A DNA stretch of 14,856 nucleotides from the NCBI RefSeq assembly GCF_000003605.2, contig NW_003150756.1, positions 330,738 to 345,593 of the forward strand. The letters are read 5' to 3'. Positions 1 through 8,553 of the stretch are shown in pieces. A program made the translations under genes and the position numbers. This DNA is from Saccoglossus kowalevskii (lineage: Eukaryota > Hemichordata > Enteropneusta > Harrimaniidae). The notes beneath the pieces are model-generated. The model did no database searches. It was not told the origin of the DNA and saw only the letters and a list, made by a program, of their open reading frames with translations. Numbering within the stretch: the first letter of the stretch is position 1; each line of letters begins with the position of its first letter.

Positions 1-359
1 TAGGTACTACATGTGGACCTCTCTCAGATTTGTTCATTTTGTGATGATATCTTCAATTCTCTAATTTTGGTGAATATTTTTGTCATTTTTGGTAAAAAGT
101 GATATTTTCGACTTCTTGTTGAAAACTGTAAGTCCGATTGCTTTGATATTACATATATAGGTACTACATGTGGACCTCTCTCAGATTTGTTCGTTTTGTG
201 ATGATGTCTTCAATTCTCTAATTAATTTATTTTGGTGAATATTTTTGTAATTTTTGGTAAAAAGTGATATTTTCGACTTCTTGTTAAAAACTGTAAGTCC
301 GATTGCTTTGATACTATTCATATTGTTCATTTTCTAATGATGTCTTCAGTTCTTTAATT
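1..359. repeat. Tandem duplication, unit about 157 bp, 2.3 copies, in LENG8 intron
   Basis: Copy 1 is 1-157 and copy 2 starts at 158 with the same TAGGTACTACATGTGGACC opening. A partial third copy (about 311-359) matches the TTGTTCATTTT...GATGTCTTCA part. Copies 1 and 2 differ by a few substitutions and an 8-base insertion (near 222-229) in copy 2. The array probably continues left of the window. It ends about 110 bp before the first visible LENG8 acceptor. Confidence 0.85.
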
Positions 360-469
360 GAAATGTGCATTGCTAACAGCGGAGCTATCTCAGCCGATAG
401 GCTGCTTGTTTACTTTTACTGTCATGACGGAGAACCAATATGCAATATCCTTGTATCTTTACATTACAG

Positions 470-559
470 AATAGTGATGATAGTGATCCTGATTGGACTT
501 ATGAACCAGTTGTGGGGACGTGTCAGGATCTAGCCAAGCAATATCTTAGATTAACCACT
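470..559 (+). CDS. LENG8: LENG8 coding exon a (first one in window)
   Basis: This 90-nt exon has an acceptor ending TTACAG at 469 and a GTGAGT donor at 560. It is phase 0 at both ends and encodes 30 residues: an acidic start (NSDDSDPDW) and then [15 protein letters not shown], the conserved lead-in to the SAC3 domain. It joins without a gap to the next exon, [16 protein letters not shown]. Confidence 0.9.
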
Positions 560-3355
560 GTGAGTACAGATCACTAGCTTCCATTCATAGTAGACTATTT
601 TGACAGTAAGATTTGATTGTTGTGCTCAAAAACATCTAAAATTAAAATGTGTCAGTCTGGTTTGCAAATACCAGCATGAAATTAGTGTAAAAGTGTACGT
701 AATTTTGCCTTAAGGTTAAAAGTGTCACACTTAACATTGTATTTTACACCCTGTCTGAAAACAGTATCAAACACTATGACTTATTCAATATTGATTATCA
801 GTTGAGTTTTTTTGACAATTTGAAAATGCGACTTATTCTGTATATCATGGATAAAGCTGTTCAAACGATGCTATTAATCTAGTTTTATTTTATTCATTCT
901 CAGGCACCTGATGCAGCTACAGTACGCCCAGTAGAGGTCTTAAAGAAATCACTCAAGATGGTAAAAGAAGACTGGAAAACAAAGTCTGATTATCGATATG
1001 CATGCGAACAGTTGAAATCCATAAGACAGGATCTCACTGTTCAGCGTATTAGAGATAAGTTCACGGTTGAGGTTTATGAAACACATGCTAGAATTGCATT
1101 AGAAAATGGCGACCATGGCGAGTTTAACCAGTGTCAGACTCAATTAAAAGCATTGTATTCTGACAATTTGCCTGGCAGTGTGCACGAGTTTACAGCTTAC
1201 AGAATTATTTATTACATATTTACAAAAAGCACTATAGGTATCCTTTTAATAATCAAAATATTTGATTGAACGAGTTAAGTTGAAATATGGGTTCTATGGT
1301 TGAAATTAAGCGAATTGTTACCAAAGTGGAAGTCAATAATTTAAGTTTTAATCGCCCTAATAGGAAATTATTGGCTCTGGGGGTTATTAAAACTGTATGT
1401 TGACCAATATTCATACTGGTAACTATCTGTTTTATTATATCAAATGTTATCAAGATTTGACCAATCAACATGATGATCTTGAACCTGATGAATAAGAATG
1501 TTTATGGATAGTGTGTGATCTGTGATACTATATTTGCTCTATTTGCTCTGTGTAAACTTGTCTTCGGTCAAGTCATTTCTATGATCAACCATACACTAAA
1601 TGCAATTTTGGGTACCGTTTATGCGCTCTTGTGATAAAGCAAATACAATAGCATGGTGTGATCTATTAGTAGAGAGTAAGTTGCAAAGATCTTTGTAATT
1701 TCCTTGACCATAATTTTTTCAGATTTATCAACTGTCATGGCAACACTAAGTCGTGACTTGCAGCAGGACGAATGTGTAAAACATGCCCTCGCAGTCAGAT
1801 CTGCCTGGGTTCTTTCAAATTACTATAAATTTTTTAAACTTTACCAGAAAGCTCCTAAAATGAGTGGTTACCTTATAGATATGTTCATTGAAAGAGAACG
1901 ACAGGCTGCCATCAAAACCATTGTCAAATCGTATGTTTATCTTGGTATTCTTATTCTTTGTGTGTCTTTAAAGTATTTCATTTCATTCTTTTATTATAAT
2001 GCGGGTGTGTGTGATATAGCAGGGGCCTGTTTGACATCACCGGTAAGGTAAGGTAAGCAAAAGGTCTCAAGATGTAGTGATTAGGGTGTGCCGTATATGT
2101 CAAGCCTTTTATTGATGTTTGTGGTTTCCAAATTACTTAGACTTGGCACATTGCACTGAAATACACTGAATAACCTGGAATGTTTGTACGAGATACTCTG
2201 ATACTTTGATAAATTGATAATGAACAAATTAGCTGTGGTGGTAATTAGGTTGTATAACGTACTAGACATTAATTTAACTTTAGGTGGTCAATGTTTTTCC
2301 CTTTACAAAAAGCAAGTATAGTACCGCATCTCTAATAGAAGCCGCACCCATTCTTTTTGAACAATTGAGACCCAAAATTCACCATTTCTCATATGTGTAG
2401 ATGCTCTAATAGAAGCTAATAGATTGTACCATTTTAATGGAAGCCGCGGATTTTACAGTAATGAATGTTGAGCATTTTCATATCAAGGTATTTTGGTAGA
2501 GTTTACATTCATACTAAAAGAAAAGTAAAAACTGTTACATGCCTAATTTGGGCAGATACTATACTTGTCACTTACTACCAATTGCCTGCAGGAGAAAGCT
2601 TGCTAAATAACTAAATTCTTCATTTAATGAATGCAATTTTTAGCTCATGTGCACTTTCATCAGCAAATACGGTATTGGTGTTCTGGAACAACACTCGCCT
2701 GTGCTCTCGTACACTTGTGTATCTCTGTAAGGTTTATCTATGCAATGATAACTAACTTTTAAAAAAAAATGTGGATATTGATAGTACAAAAAAACCCTTT
2801 AATATTGTACGTGTAGTGCATTTCCTGGAAGCACGCCCAAAATAAAAACAGGTCAAACAATGTGAATTCACCCATCCCATGAGAAATACTGTTTATTTAA
2901 ATGGCCGTTCAAACCGTTCAATTTAGAAACATAATTAGGATAACCATAGATAAAAAAAAGTATTCTTGGCAACAAACATTGAACAGTGATTTTATTTTAA
3001 GTTTTAAACCTACCAGTAATAAAATATGATAGGATGAGACTGTAATTAACTTATTGATTTGTTTCCTATAACTAATCTCAACTTTTTTTTCAGTTTTTCT
3101 GCTGAAAGGTAGGGGCAGTCGGTCACTGTTTTATCCCCCTGTGATATATCTATCATACAAATGTGCTTGTACTAACATGTTTCTTTTTATCATCTTAGAT
3201 ATCGTCCTACAGTTGAAGTATCTGTTGTACAGCAGATGTTGGCATTTCCCGATCTTACAGCCTGTCAGGAGTTTTTAGTTTCAAACGGTGCCATCTTAAC
3301 ACAAGATAAAAGTGTGTTGGACTGTAAACAGAGCCAGTCCACACTCTCCAGTTGA
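470..3355 (+). CDS. LENG8: LENG8 orthologue, C-terminal part (SAC3/GANP domain), exons joined
   Basis: Joined coding exons 470-559, 904-1237, 1723-1930 and 3199-3355 give 262 residues and end at a TGA (3353-3355). The first visible codon follows an acceptor, so the N-terminal part lies left of the window. Phases are consistent throughout (0, then 1, then 2). The product closely resembles the C-terminal third of vertebrate LENG8: it has [15 protein letters not shown], an [18 protein letters not shown] block, [42 protein letters not shown] and a MSGYLID helix. This is the SAC3/GANP (PCI-like) fold. Family knowledge: LENG8 is the metazoan counterpart of yeast Thp3, works in the nucleus with PCID2-type partners, and is linked to mRNA processing and export. 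Very confident of the family; the function in this species is inferred. Confidence 0.95.
560..903 (+). other. LENG8: LENG8 intron a-b
   Basis: The intron runs from GTGAGT to CAG, 344 bp. It is AT-rich with several stops in all plus frames. I see no other feature in it. Confidence 0.85.
904..1237 (+). CDS. LENG8: LENG8 coding exon b, core of SAC3/GANP domain
   Basis: This 334-nt exon has acceptor TTCTCAG at 903 and donor GTATCC at 1238. It enters in phase 0 and leaves in phase 1. It encodes the most conserved part of the protein: [18 protein letters not shown], the [14 protein letters not shown] helix, [37 protein letters not shown] and [14 protein letters not shown]. The helical pairs and the spacing of Gln, Cys and Tyr residues follow the family with no indels that I can see. 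Confidence 0.95.
1238..1722 (+). other. LENG8: LENG8 intron b-c
   Basis: The intron runs from GTATCC to TTTTTTCAG, 485 bp. It contains only short chance open frames and nothing else I can support. Confidence 0.85.
1723..1930 (+). CDS. LENG8: LENG8 coding exon c
   Basis: This 208-nt exon has acceptor TTTTTTCAG at 1722 and donor TC|GTATGT at 1931. It enters in phase 1 and leaves in phase 2. It encodes [17 protein letters not shown], then [20 protein letters not shown] and [19 protein letters not shown], all readily matched to LENG8. The frame stays open past the donor to a TAA at 2049-2051, and a much stronger donor lies at 2048 (see findings). The 1930 end is preferred because it joins IVKS to YRPTVEV exactly as in the family. 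Confidence 0.92.
2043..2057 (+). promoter_or_regulatory. LENG8: Triple tandem splice-donor motif (GTAAG x3)
   Basis: Three head-to-tail GTAAG pentamers follow CCG. The second reads AAG|GTAAGG, close to the ideal donor and stronger than the TC|GTATGT donor 117 bases upstream. Using it would extend exon c by exactly 39 codons without a stop and leave in the phase that the last exon needs. Confidence 0.5.
3094..3108 (+). CDS. LENG8: Candidate 15-nt LENG8 microexon
   Basis: The 15 bases are bounded by a textbook acceptor (eight T then CAG, ending 3093) and a donor AAAG|GTAGGG at 3109. Inserted between exons c and d it keeps the frame: phase 2 entry, phase 2 exit, no stop, adding five residues (IVKS-FSAER-YRPT). 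It is not needed to match the family, so it would be an optional exon. No transcript evidence is available here. Confidence 0.35.
3199..3355 (+). CDS. LENG8: LENG8 last coding exon with stop
   Basis: The acceptor TTTATCATCTTAG ends at 3198, entry is in phase 2, and TGA is at 3353-3355. It encodes [32 protein letters not shown] and the C-terminal tail [14 protein letters not shown]. The SxxDC pattern close to the end matches the C terminus of LENG8, so the stop is probably the natural one and not a truncation. Confidence 0.9.
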
Positions 3356-4345
3356 TAAATCTCATCCGGGGTATATTTTGAATGGGGGGTTTATAATAAT
3401 TCTTGCCGCTTTCCCTCTTTATTTTTCTATTCACAAGCCAGTTGGAGTAATGTACAAGTGTGGCTCCAGCACCTCGTTTGATGCAGTCCAACCCCTTCTC
3501 TGCCTCCAGCAAAATGGTCTCCCATAGTCATGTGGAGGGATGTTAGAGTGCATCACCATTTCAATGCTACCATGTCGGCACCTATGGTATCCAATCCCAG
3601 TCATTGGTAAAGTCTGAAGTATCCTGGTAAACTGCCACACACAACGGCAATTTACAGGTTATTAACCACTTCTCACTACACTTCTAGTATTATCCAGCAT
3701 AGTCTCGTCATCAGCCCACCCAGATTGATTAGCACCGATGGTTCCTATGTAGATGCCTCATCTGATCTAATGCAGCCAAACAGGATCGTGGTAACTTCAA
3801 TCAGTTGATAAATGGATGTCCCTCGATCTCCGTTAGTGGTTACATCCAGTACAACTCATCAGTGGTGAACCAAGTTGTTCGTTCACCGACACCATCAGCC
3901 CAGCTTGTAAGTTTCAACTCATCCAGTATGTGCTTTCGTTATCTCATTTATGGTGCAAATCTCTTCCAGTTCATACCAATCCTTAGTCCAGCAGAGTAGC
4001 TTGCATGCCGTTTCCAGATTATATTCTTCATCAGTGCTGCTCGCTTGAATAAATCCAGCCAGTAGACAACACAGACTTTACAGTAATTTATGATTGAGCC
4101 CACATGGCCAGTTATTGTTTATACATTTTTTTTTTTGCCGACACTGACATTGTATATTTATGACTTTGACTGCCCCAACCAACCGACTGACCAACGCAGT
4201 ATTGTTTGTACATGTTGATTTTATTCGTTTATGCTTTTCATCGTATCAGGTTATAGTTGTTGACATGTACTTTCCATAATTGTAGATATCTCCACCAGCA
4301 TCAGTATATATATAAAATAAAATAAAATCAGCAAAAATGATAATA
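3356..4345 (+). other. LENG8: LENG8 3' untranslated region (approximate end)
   Basis: No coding signal was found after the TGA; open frames here are short and do not resemble known proteins. Two possible poly(A) signals are seen: AATAAA at 4048-4053, and overlapping AATAAA at 4316-4321 and 4321-4326. The latter pair is followed by a GT-rich stretch (TGTTTTGTATGAGTG), the usual downstream element, so cleavage near 4345 is preferred. A T9 run lies near 4130. Confidence 0.6.
4316..4326 (+). terminator. Likely LENG8 poly(A) signal
   Basis: Two overlapping AATAAA hexamers (4316-4321 and 4321-4326) are followed within about 30 bases by GT-rich sequence. This is the best cleavage and polyadenylation signal downstream of the LENG8 stop; AATAAA at 4048-4053 is an alternative. 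Confidence 0.55.
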
Positions 4346-5500
4346 TAAACTGTTTTGTATGAGTGATATTATGTTTAGCCCATTCAACAACACTTCAGTA
4401 TTAACCCTTTGGTCACCAATGTCAACTTTTGTCACCATTCAGTAATTTTAAACCCACATAATTTGTTAGTATTTTTTTAAAATTTTGATAAATGTTTGTA
4501 GCCAATAAAAATACTAGTAATGTCCATATACCCCAAAAATTGTCAAAAATATTGGAAAAAGGCATGCAAAATTTTGCCAAGAAAAATTACTCGAAGGGAT
4601 TAAATGATGGATGTGGTTGGATAGTAAAATGTGGAAATTTTGAAAGGACTACAAATTCTATCAAATATAAAAACTGAAACATTGACTTCGCTATTCCCCT
4701 ATAGTGTTGAACTTTGTCTTGGCAGACATTTTGGATTGATGACTTGACAAAATACAATACAGAAATTATGGTTGTCCAAACCAGCAAACATTTGTCAGAA
4801 TTAACATTTGTAGTCTTTGAAATAAATATATGTGGCTACATGTGCAAGTGCCTGGCCAGCATTAGTTATCCAAAATTAAAGATTTGGGGACCCCTACTCT
4901 ATAATGCCCTGGGAAGAACACTCTACTGTGCCCCCCCCCCCTCCCCTGCAGAATTTAGTGTTGTAGCTGTCTTGGTCATGCTTCAAGAGACGAGCTCTGC
5001 TGTTACAAATAAGTGAAGTATACGATGGCAAAAGAATGCCATTGACGTAAAATGTATTGCTCGAAAAGTTTGCTTGGAATCTGCATTCTTTATTCAATAC
5101 TGCCAAATTGCAGTTTCGTAGCTCTATCCGGGTGATAAACCCGAAACCAAGAGCTGCAGAACAGCCATCTTGTAGGCATTCCTGGCAGTCATTTTCTTTG
5201 TTTCAAATAAACCTATCTGGTGTATTTGGTATTCAATGATCATGTTGTGACATTTGTGTCTGATAATCAGATATTGCATGTTTCTGTATTACAAAATATG
5301 ATTTCCTGCAAGGTTACTGTTGCATACATAGCGCCCTCTGTGACGGAATTATTAAATTGATCCATTCACTTAATCACGATGTCCATTGCAGCTAAAGAAG
5401 CAATGAAGAAAATTAGTGCATTATTGCGTTGACCAATCAGAATGCACCATTGTGGTTCTTTATATACTGTACACTAAATGTCCCCTTTCAAGTTTAAATT
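4346..5500. other. Intergenic stretch with repeat-like debris
   Basis: No coding exon was recognised. It contains a poly-C tract (C11, T, C4) at 4931-4946, a sequence TAGCGCCCTCT at 5329-5339 of the kind often found in dispersed animal repeats, an imperfect hairpin with a CCAAT core at 5416-5447, and an AATAAA on the minus strand at 5089-5094. It lies between convergent genes (LENG8 plus, unknown gene minus), so both 3' ends could fall here. Confidence 0.5.
5416..5447. repeat. Short imperfect inverted repeat with CCAAT
   Basis: The outer arms GTGCATT and AATGCAC pair exactly, and an inner TTG/CAA extends the stem. GACCAATCAG lies in the 3' half. It looks like part of an old miniature transposon rather than a gene element, but no target duplication was found. 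Confidence 0.35.
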
Positions 5501-5812
5501 TCAGTATGAAAGTTGTACGAGAACAATAATCAATTCTGAAAGGTCAACGTGCAACAAATGTTCCAGGACTTTTATAGCATATGCAGTTTGAAAATAAGGG
5601 CATGGTTCCACTTTTCCCACAAGTTTCATGCACAATAGTTTACATGAGTTGTTGAAGATCTTCAGGGGTATAAGAATATTCGTACATCTAACTTTTATAG
5701 ACGTAAGGGCCTCCGACTCGTTCGGGGATATAAAGTCATTCCCAAGATAATTTTGGGTCAGATCTTGTATCCCAGAAGAGTCGAGTCGTCTGACTTGATC
5801 CTGCACTAACAA
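5501..5812 (-). CDS. Candidate terminal exon, product not recognised
   Basis: This is an open frame of about 103 codons ending in TGA (5501-5503). There is no ATG at its start. Instead the sequence just upstream is a strong pyrimidine tract, TTTCTCTTTCTGCAAG, with acceptor AG at 5814-5813 and a second AG at 5802-5801. Both would enter in phase 0. The residues look like ordinary globular protein (QDLTQNYLGNDFISPNESEA, then a Leu/Cys-rich segment and a hydrophobic end), but I do not recognise the family. It lies 600 bp downstream of the stop of the small minus-strand gene and does not match that gene's exon phase. It may be an alternative last exon of that gene, another gene, or a fragment. Confidence 0.4.
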   Translation of the reverse strand: MLVQDQVRRLDSSGIQDLTQNYLGNDFISPNESEALTSIKVRCTNILIPLKIFNNSCKLLCMKLVGKVEPCPYFQTAYAIKVLEHLLHVDLSELIIVLVQLSY

Positions 5813-6405
5813 CTTGCAGAAAGAGAAATTAAAACTTTGATATAGTAAAAATTCTTTTGATTAACTTTTCTGTTAATTTTAACCAAATTTGTATGTTTTC
5901 AATGTTTGTGAGAAAACTGCTGGACGCTGGTGTCAAACAAAATTACCTCTTTAGGTACAATTATCAGATTTCATTGAGTGACCGTGGAAACCGGAAATGT
6001 CGAATTTATACTATTCTATGAGGGATGAACATGTACTATTTGCGTTGTGAAGCAGATATTGTATGTAGAAAAAAAATCATTTAATACAGGAAAGAAATTT
6101 GATTATATCAAATACAAGTGCAGATAATGTCATGTCGGTATAATCTTTCCAGGCAATGTGGGCGTGTCTAATTACGGTGTGACGTCTTTGATACAAAGGC
6201 TTCAGTGGACGTAACAAATTTCAATCGCGTGACCGCTGCAGACATCACTCCGGAGTGAATGTCGAGAAATTATACACTTGAAAAAAAAGTAGACAGTTTA
6301 CATAAGGAAGTCGGCAGTGATGACTTGTAACATCACTTCCGACAGTTTAGGTGTGCGATACGTTGACTGAACAAATTCCACACGCATCCAGCAAGGTTCC
6401 ATTAA
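5813..6405 (-). other. Probable 3' untranslated/downstream region of the small minus-strand gene
   Basis: No exon was recognised on either strand. It contains an ATTAAA poly(A)-like hexamer on the minus strand (6080-6085) and a short stem-loop at 6310-6343. Confidence 0.4.
6310..6343 (-). repeat. Stem-loop, 13-bp stem with one mismatch, 8-nt loop
   Basis: GTCGGCAGTGATG at 6310-6322 is nearly the reverse complement of CATCACTTCCGAC at 6331-6343. It lies about 65 bp after the stop of the minus-strand gene, hence probably in its 3' UTR. It is too short for a normal microRNA precursor; its role is unknown. Confidence 0.4.
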
Positions 6406-6482
6406 TTAGCACCGCCATGAAGGAAGCTCTGACAATGCCACTGTAAATATGTCTGATGGAAAACTGACGACGTGTCGACAAT
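6406..6482 (-). CDS. Exon 2 (terminal) of the unrecognised minus-strand gene
   Basis: The acceptor is preceded by nine T and CCTCC, and phase 1 entry gives GAT (Asp) across the junction. It encodes CRHVVSFPSDIFTVALSELP and ends SWRC then TAA. A second frame through the same bases is also open (containing GIVRASFMAVLINGT), but no acceptor position gives it the right phase from exon 1. Confidence 0.55.
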
Positions 6483-7271
6483 CTAAGGAGGAAAAAAAAA
6501 TTATTTAGTAATAGTCTTTATATATGTTACAAACCACGTTATTTCTAAAACGCGAAAGTAACAATACGAGAAAAAATTGGGTTTCAATAGCACCGAAAAG
6601 AAATGCTTTGGGTGCATCGTAAATTATATCAGAGCCCCCCTATGACTGATTATATGTTGTCAAAATGTGTGGGTAATGTTGAGATTAGTTTGGGCACTAA
6701 TACCACACTGGATTCTTACAAATACTAACACAAACCCTTGGACGGGTGTGGCAATTACAGCGGTCTTCGTCGCAGTCACGGCGTGGTACAAATACAAACC
6801 GCATAATCCGTAAGCCGTTAAGTCACAACAATCCCCACGCAGTCACTGTACTCTCTTTCCGCGATTTTACAAAAAAAATAATTCTACCCGGCGGGTATTG
6901 AGAATTTTTGTGAGTTAAAATTATAAGTTTATCATCAAAAATATACCTTCTATAGTTGGCAGGTCGTCCAGGATCAAGGTGAAAAGTATTTGTGCGTCAA
7001 TTGGGAAAAGTCCTGATATCATAGCAGCTTTGACGAGTCGGCGTTTTACACTACCACTAAACTTGTTACTGTTCACGACCAACTCGATCGCCAACTGGAT
7101 TTCGTAAATTTGGAAATCGTCCGGTACATACTGTTCCGGCATATGGAAACTTGACAGCAAGTAGCACTCCAAGTTGTGTACGGACTGCTGGTCCTCATAA
7201 TACCGTATTTTGTCCGTCATATAAGTCGGAAAATAGAAAAAATCGGATGATGTTGAATAGGGGAATCCCAT
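6406..7271 (-). CDS. Small two-exon gene, product not recognised (133 aa)
   Basis: Exon 1 (7271-6947) starts at an ATG in strong context (ACAATGG) and ends with donor GAAG|GTATAT in phase 1. Exon 2 (6482-6406) follows an excellent acceptor, a T9 run then CCTCCTTAG. It enters in the required phase and ends at TAA (6406-6408). The product begins MGFPYSTSSDFFYFP and has a mainly helical-looking middle (ECYLLSSFHMPEQYVPDDFQ, then IELVVNSNKFSGSVKRRLVK), a hydrophobic segment AAMISGLFPIDAQILFTLIL and a tail LPSWRC. It has no signal peptide or clear membrane span, so an intracellular protein is inferred. I do not recognise the family. The gene is divergent to ZIP11, whose start codon is about 1.2 kb away. 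Confidence 0.65.
6483..6946 (-). other. Intron of the unrecognised minus-strand gene
   Basis: The intron runs from GTATAT to CCTTAG on the minus strand, 464 bp. No other feature was recognised. Confidence 0.55.
6947..7271 (-). CDS. Exon 1 of the unrecognised minus-strand gene
   Basis: This exon encodes 108 complete residues plus one base. The start at 7271 is chosen because it is the first ATG of the frame, has A at -3 and G at +4, and upstream sequence has no longer frame. The open frame runs only seven codons past the GTATAT donor. Confidence 0.7.
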
Positions 7272-8445
7272 TGTAGTAATGACCTAGATGCAACAAGACT
7301 TTTTTTCTCGCAAAAAATGAGAGAAACTGTACACACCAGTATCGAACCGAAGTCGACGTGAGGAACAGTGATTGTTCGATTGTTCTCGCGTCAGATTGCA
7401 ACTGCTTCAATTCGTTGTAACGCGTCAGAAAATACGCGAGAAAATGAACACGACTACTAAGTGAGAGTTTATAATTACATACTAGCCAATTGAATTATCA
7501 TACCCAAATATTTTATCAATAAGTAATTCACAATAAATTACATTTTCATTTATCAGTTATTTTGTATTATATTCACCTGTCAAATTAGTTTGAGAATATT
7601 TTTTACAGCTTACAAATGGAAAAAAGTCACATTAGCGAAGTGCTTGTATATCTTGTTTTAAAAGTGATGCCCGTAAACACTACGACGATTCTTAAATGTG
7701 TAGATTATGTCAAATTTGCACCATATTTTGCAATATTTTTAATTTGAAAAATGTGATAGTAATTCCTAGCACCGTACATTTTTTTCAGCTTTGTATAAAA
7801 TTTGTCAAATGAGCCATTTTTAAGCGATTTACTTTTGATTTACTTACTATTGCACATAATATTGCATCAACGTAGCCCCAATATCGAATTTTGCGCCCCT
7901 CCTCCATCATTCACAAACTCGGAATAGTACTGTAATAAGTTCTAAACGCGCGAATGACGTATTAACAGCGCTTTCGAGATACAGGCGCCCGGCACGTCTC
8001 GGGGGTAATTATTGTACAGAACATAATTTGGAATGCGCGATATATGGAAATGGTGTATTTTTTATCAACTTTTTATTTGCAATGCCATTTGGCGTCACAC
8101 GCTTGTGTTACGCATGTCCATGGAAGGAACGGGGGAAGGAACCATAGCAGTCCTGTGCCGATAAAACAACGTCGATAGCGACGTACACAACGCGTGTCTG
8201 TTTACGCGCTGCGCGACGACCACCGCTCTTTAGGCAGGCTGTAAAAAGTCACGTTTTGTCTTGAAGAAAGGATAAAAACAAAAAAATTGCCAGTCCTTTC
8301 AATTGAGGGCACCATTGAAATAACTCATTGTTGGAGGAACTAAAGAACAAACGCACACTAGTACAGATATACCTTTATTTGTGTGTGTATGTATGTACTA
8401 TGATTTTGCCCGATTCATGCATGTGATCACAGCCACACAGTAAAG
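7272..8445. promoter_or_regulatory. Divergent intergenic promoter region
   Basis: This segment separates the start codon of the unrecognised minus-strand gene (7271) from that of ZIP11 (8446). It holds no supported exon. CpG dinucleotides cluster at about 7940-8230 (for example AGGCGCCCGGCACGTCTCGG and GCGCTGCGCGACG), the likely ZIP11 promoter side. A single match to the metal-response core TGCRCNC is at 7892-7898. No convincing TATA box for either gene was seen. Transcription start sites cannot be placed. Confidence 0.5.
7892..7898 (+). promoter_or_regulatory. Possible metal-response element core
   Basis: TGCGCCC fits the MTF-1 core TGCRCNC and lies 548 bp upstream of the ZIP11 start. A seven-base match is weak on its own; it is noted because zinc-transporter genes are often under MTF-1. 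Confidence 0.25.
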
Positions 8446-8553
8446 ATGTTGGTAGGTTACAGTCCTGTCGTACAGTCTCTACTAGCAACGTTATTTACAT
8501 GGGGAATGACTGCTGCTGGAGCGGCACTTGTATTCGTCTTTGCAACCGGAAAG
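8446..8553 (+). CDS. SLC39A11: SLC39A11 (ZIP11 zinc transporter), first coding exon
   Basis: ATG at 8446 opens 36 codons ending at AAG|GTGGGT (donor 8554, phase 0). The peptide begins MLVGYSPVVQSLLATLFTWG and continues MTAAGAALVFVFATGK. FTWGMTAAGAALVFVF is the signature of the first transmembrane segment of ZIP11. Family knowledge: ZIP11 is the animal member of the gufA subfamily of ZIP transporters, moves zinc toward the cytosol, and is reported at Golgi and nucleus; the full protein is about 340 residues, so only about a tenth is here. The remaining exons must lie right of the window, because I could not find the GFAAGVMLAAS-type second exon on this strand. The upstream context AAAGATG is acceptable for initiation. 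Confidence 0.92.

Larger units (their letters stand above)
1931..3198 (+). other. LENG8: LENG8 intron c-d with alternative splice signals
   Basis: This 1268-bp intron contains the tandem GTAAG donors (2043-2057), the candidate microexon (3094-3108), and a segment at 2331-2447 where a motif like TAATAGAAGCCGC recurs three times with spacing (2331, 2404, 2434), probably a remnant of a repeat. The rest is AT-rich and unremarkable. Confidence 0.8.

Noticed and set aside
3255-3640. Overlapping open frames on both strands around the LENG8 stop and 3' UTR
   Set aside because: They lie across or just after the last LENG8 exon in other frames, have no splice signals and no recognisable domains.
4492-5239. 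Several 60-100 codon frames on both strands in the intergenic stretch
   Set aside because: Composition and lengths are as expected by chance in AT-rich DNA. None has a supported start, splice sites or family motif.
6409-6482. Alternative reading of exon 2 of the unknown gene in the frame containing GIVRASFMAVLING
   Set aside because: It looks coding, but no AG in the region gives the phase needed after exon 1; it would need a different upstream exon.
7195-7410. A 71-codon minus-strand frame over the start of the unknown gene
   Set aside because: It overlaps exon 1 in another frame and covers the presumed 5' UTR. The frame starting at 7271 has the better context and a donor.
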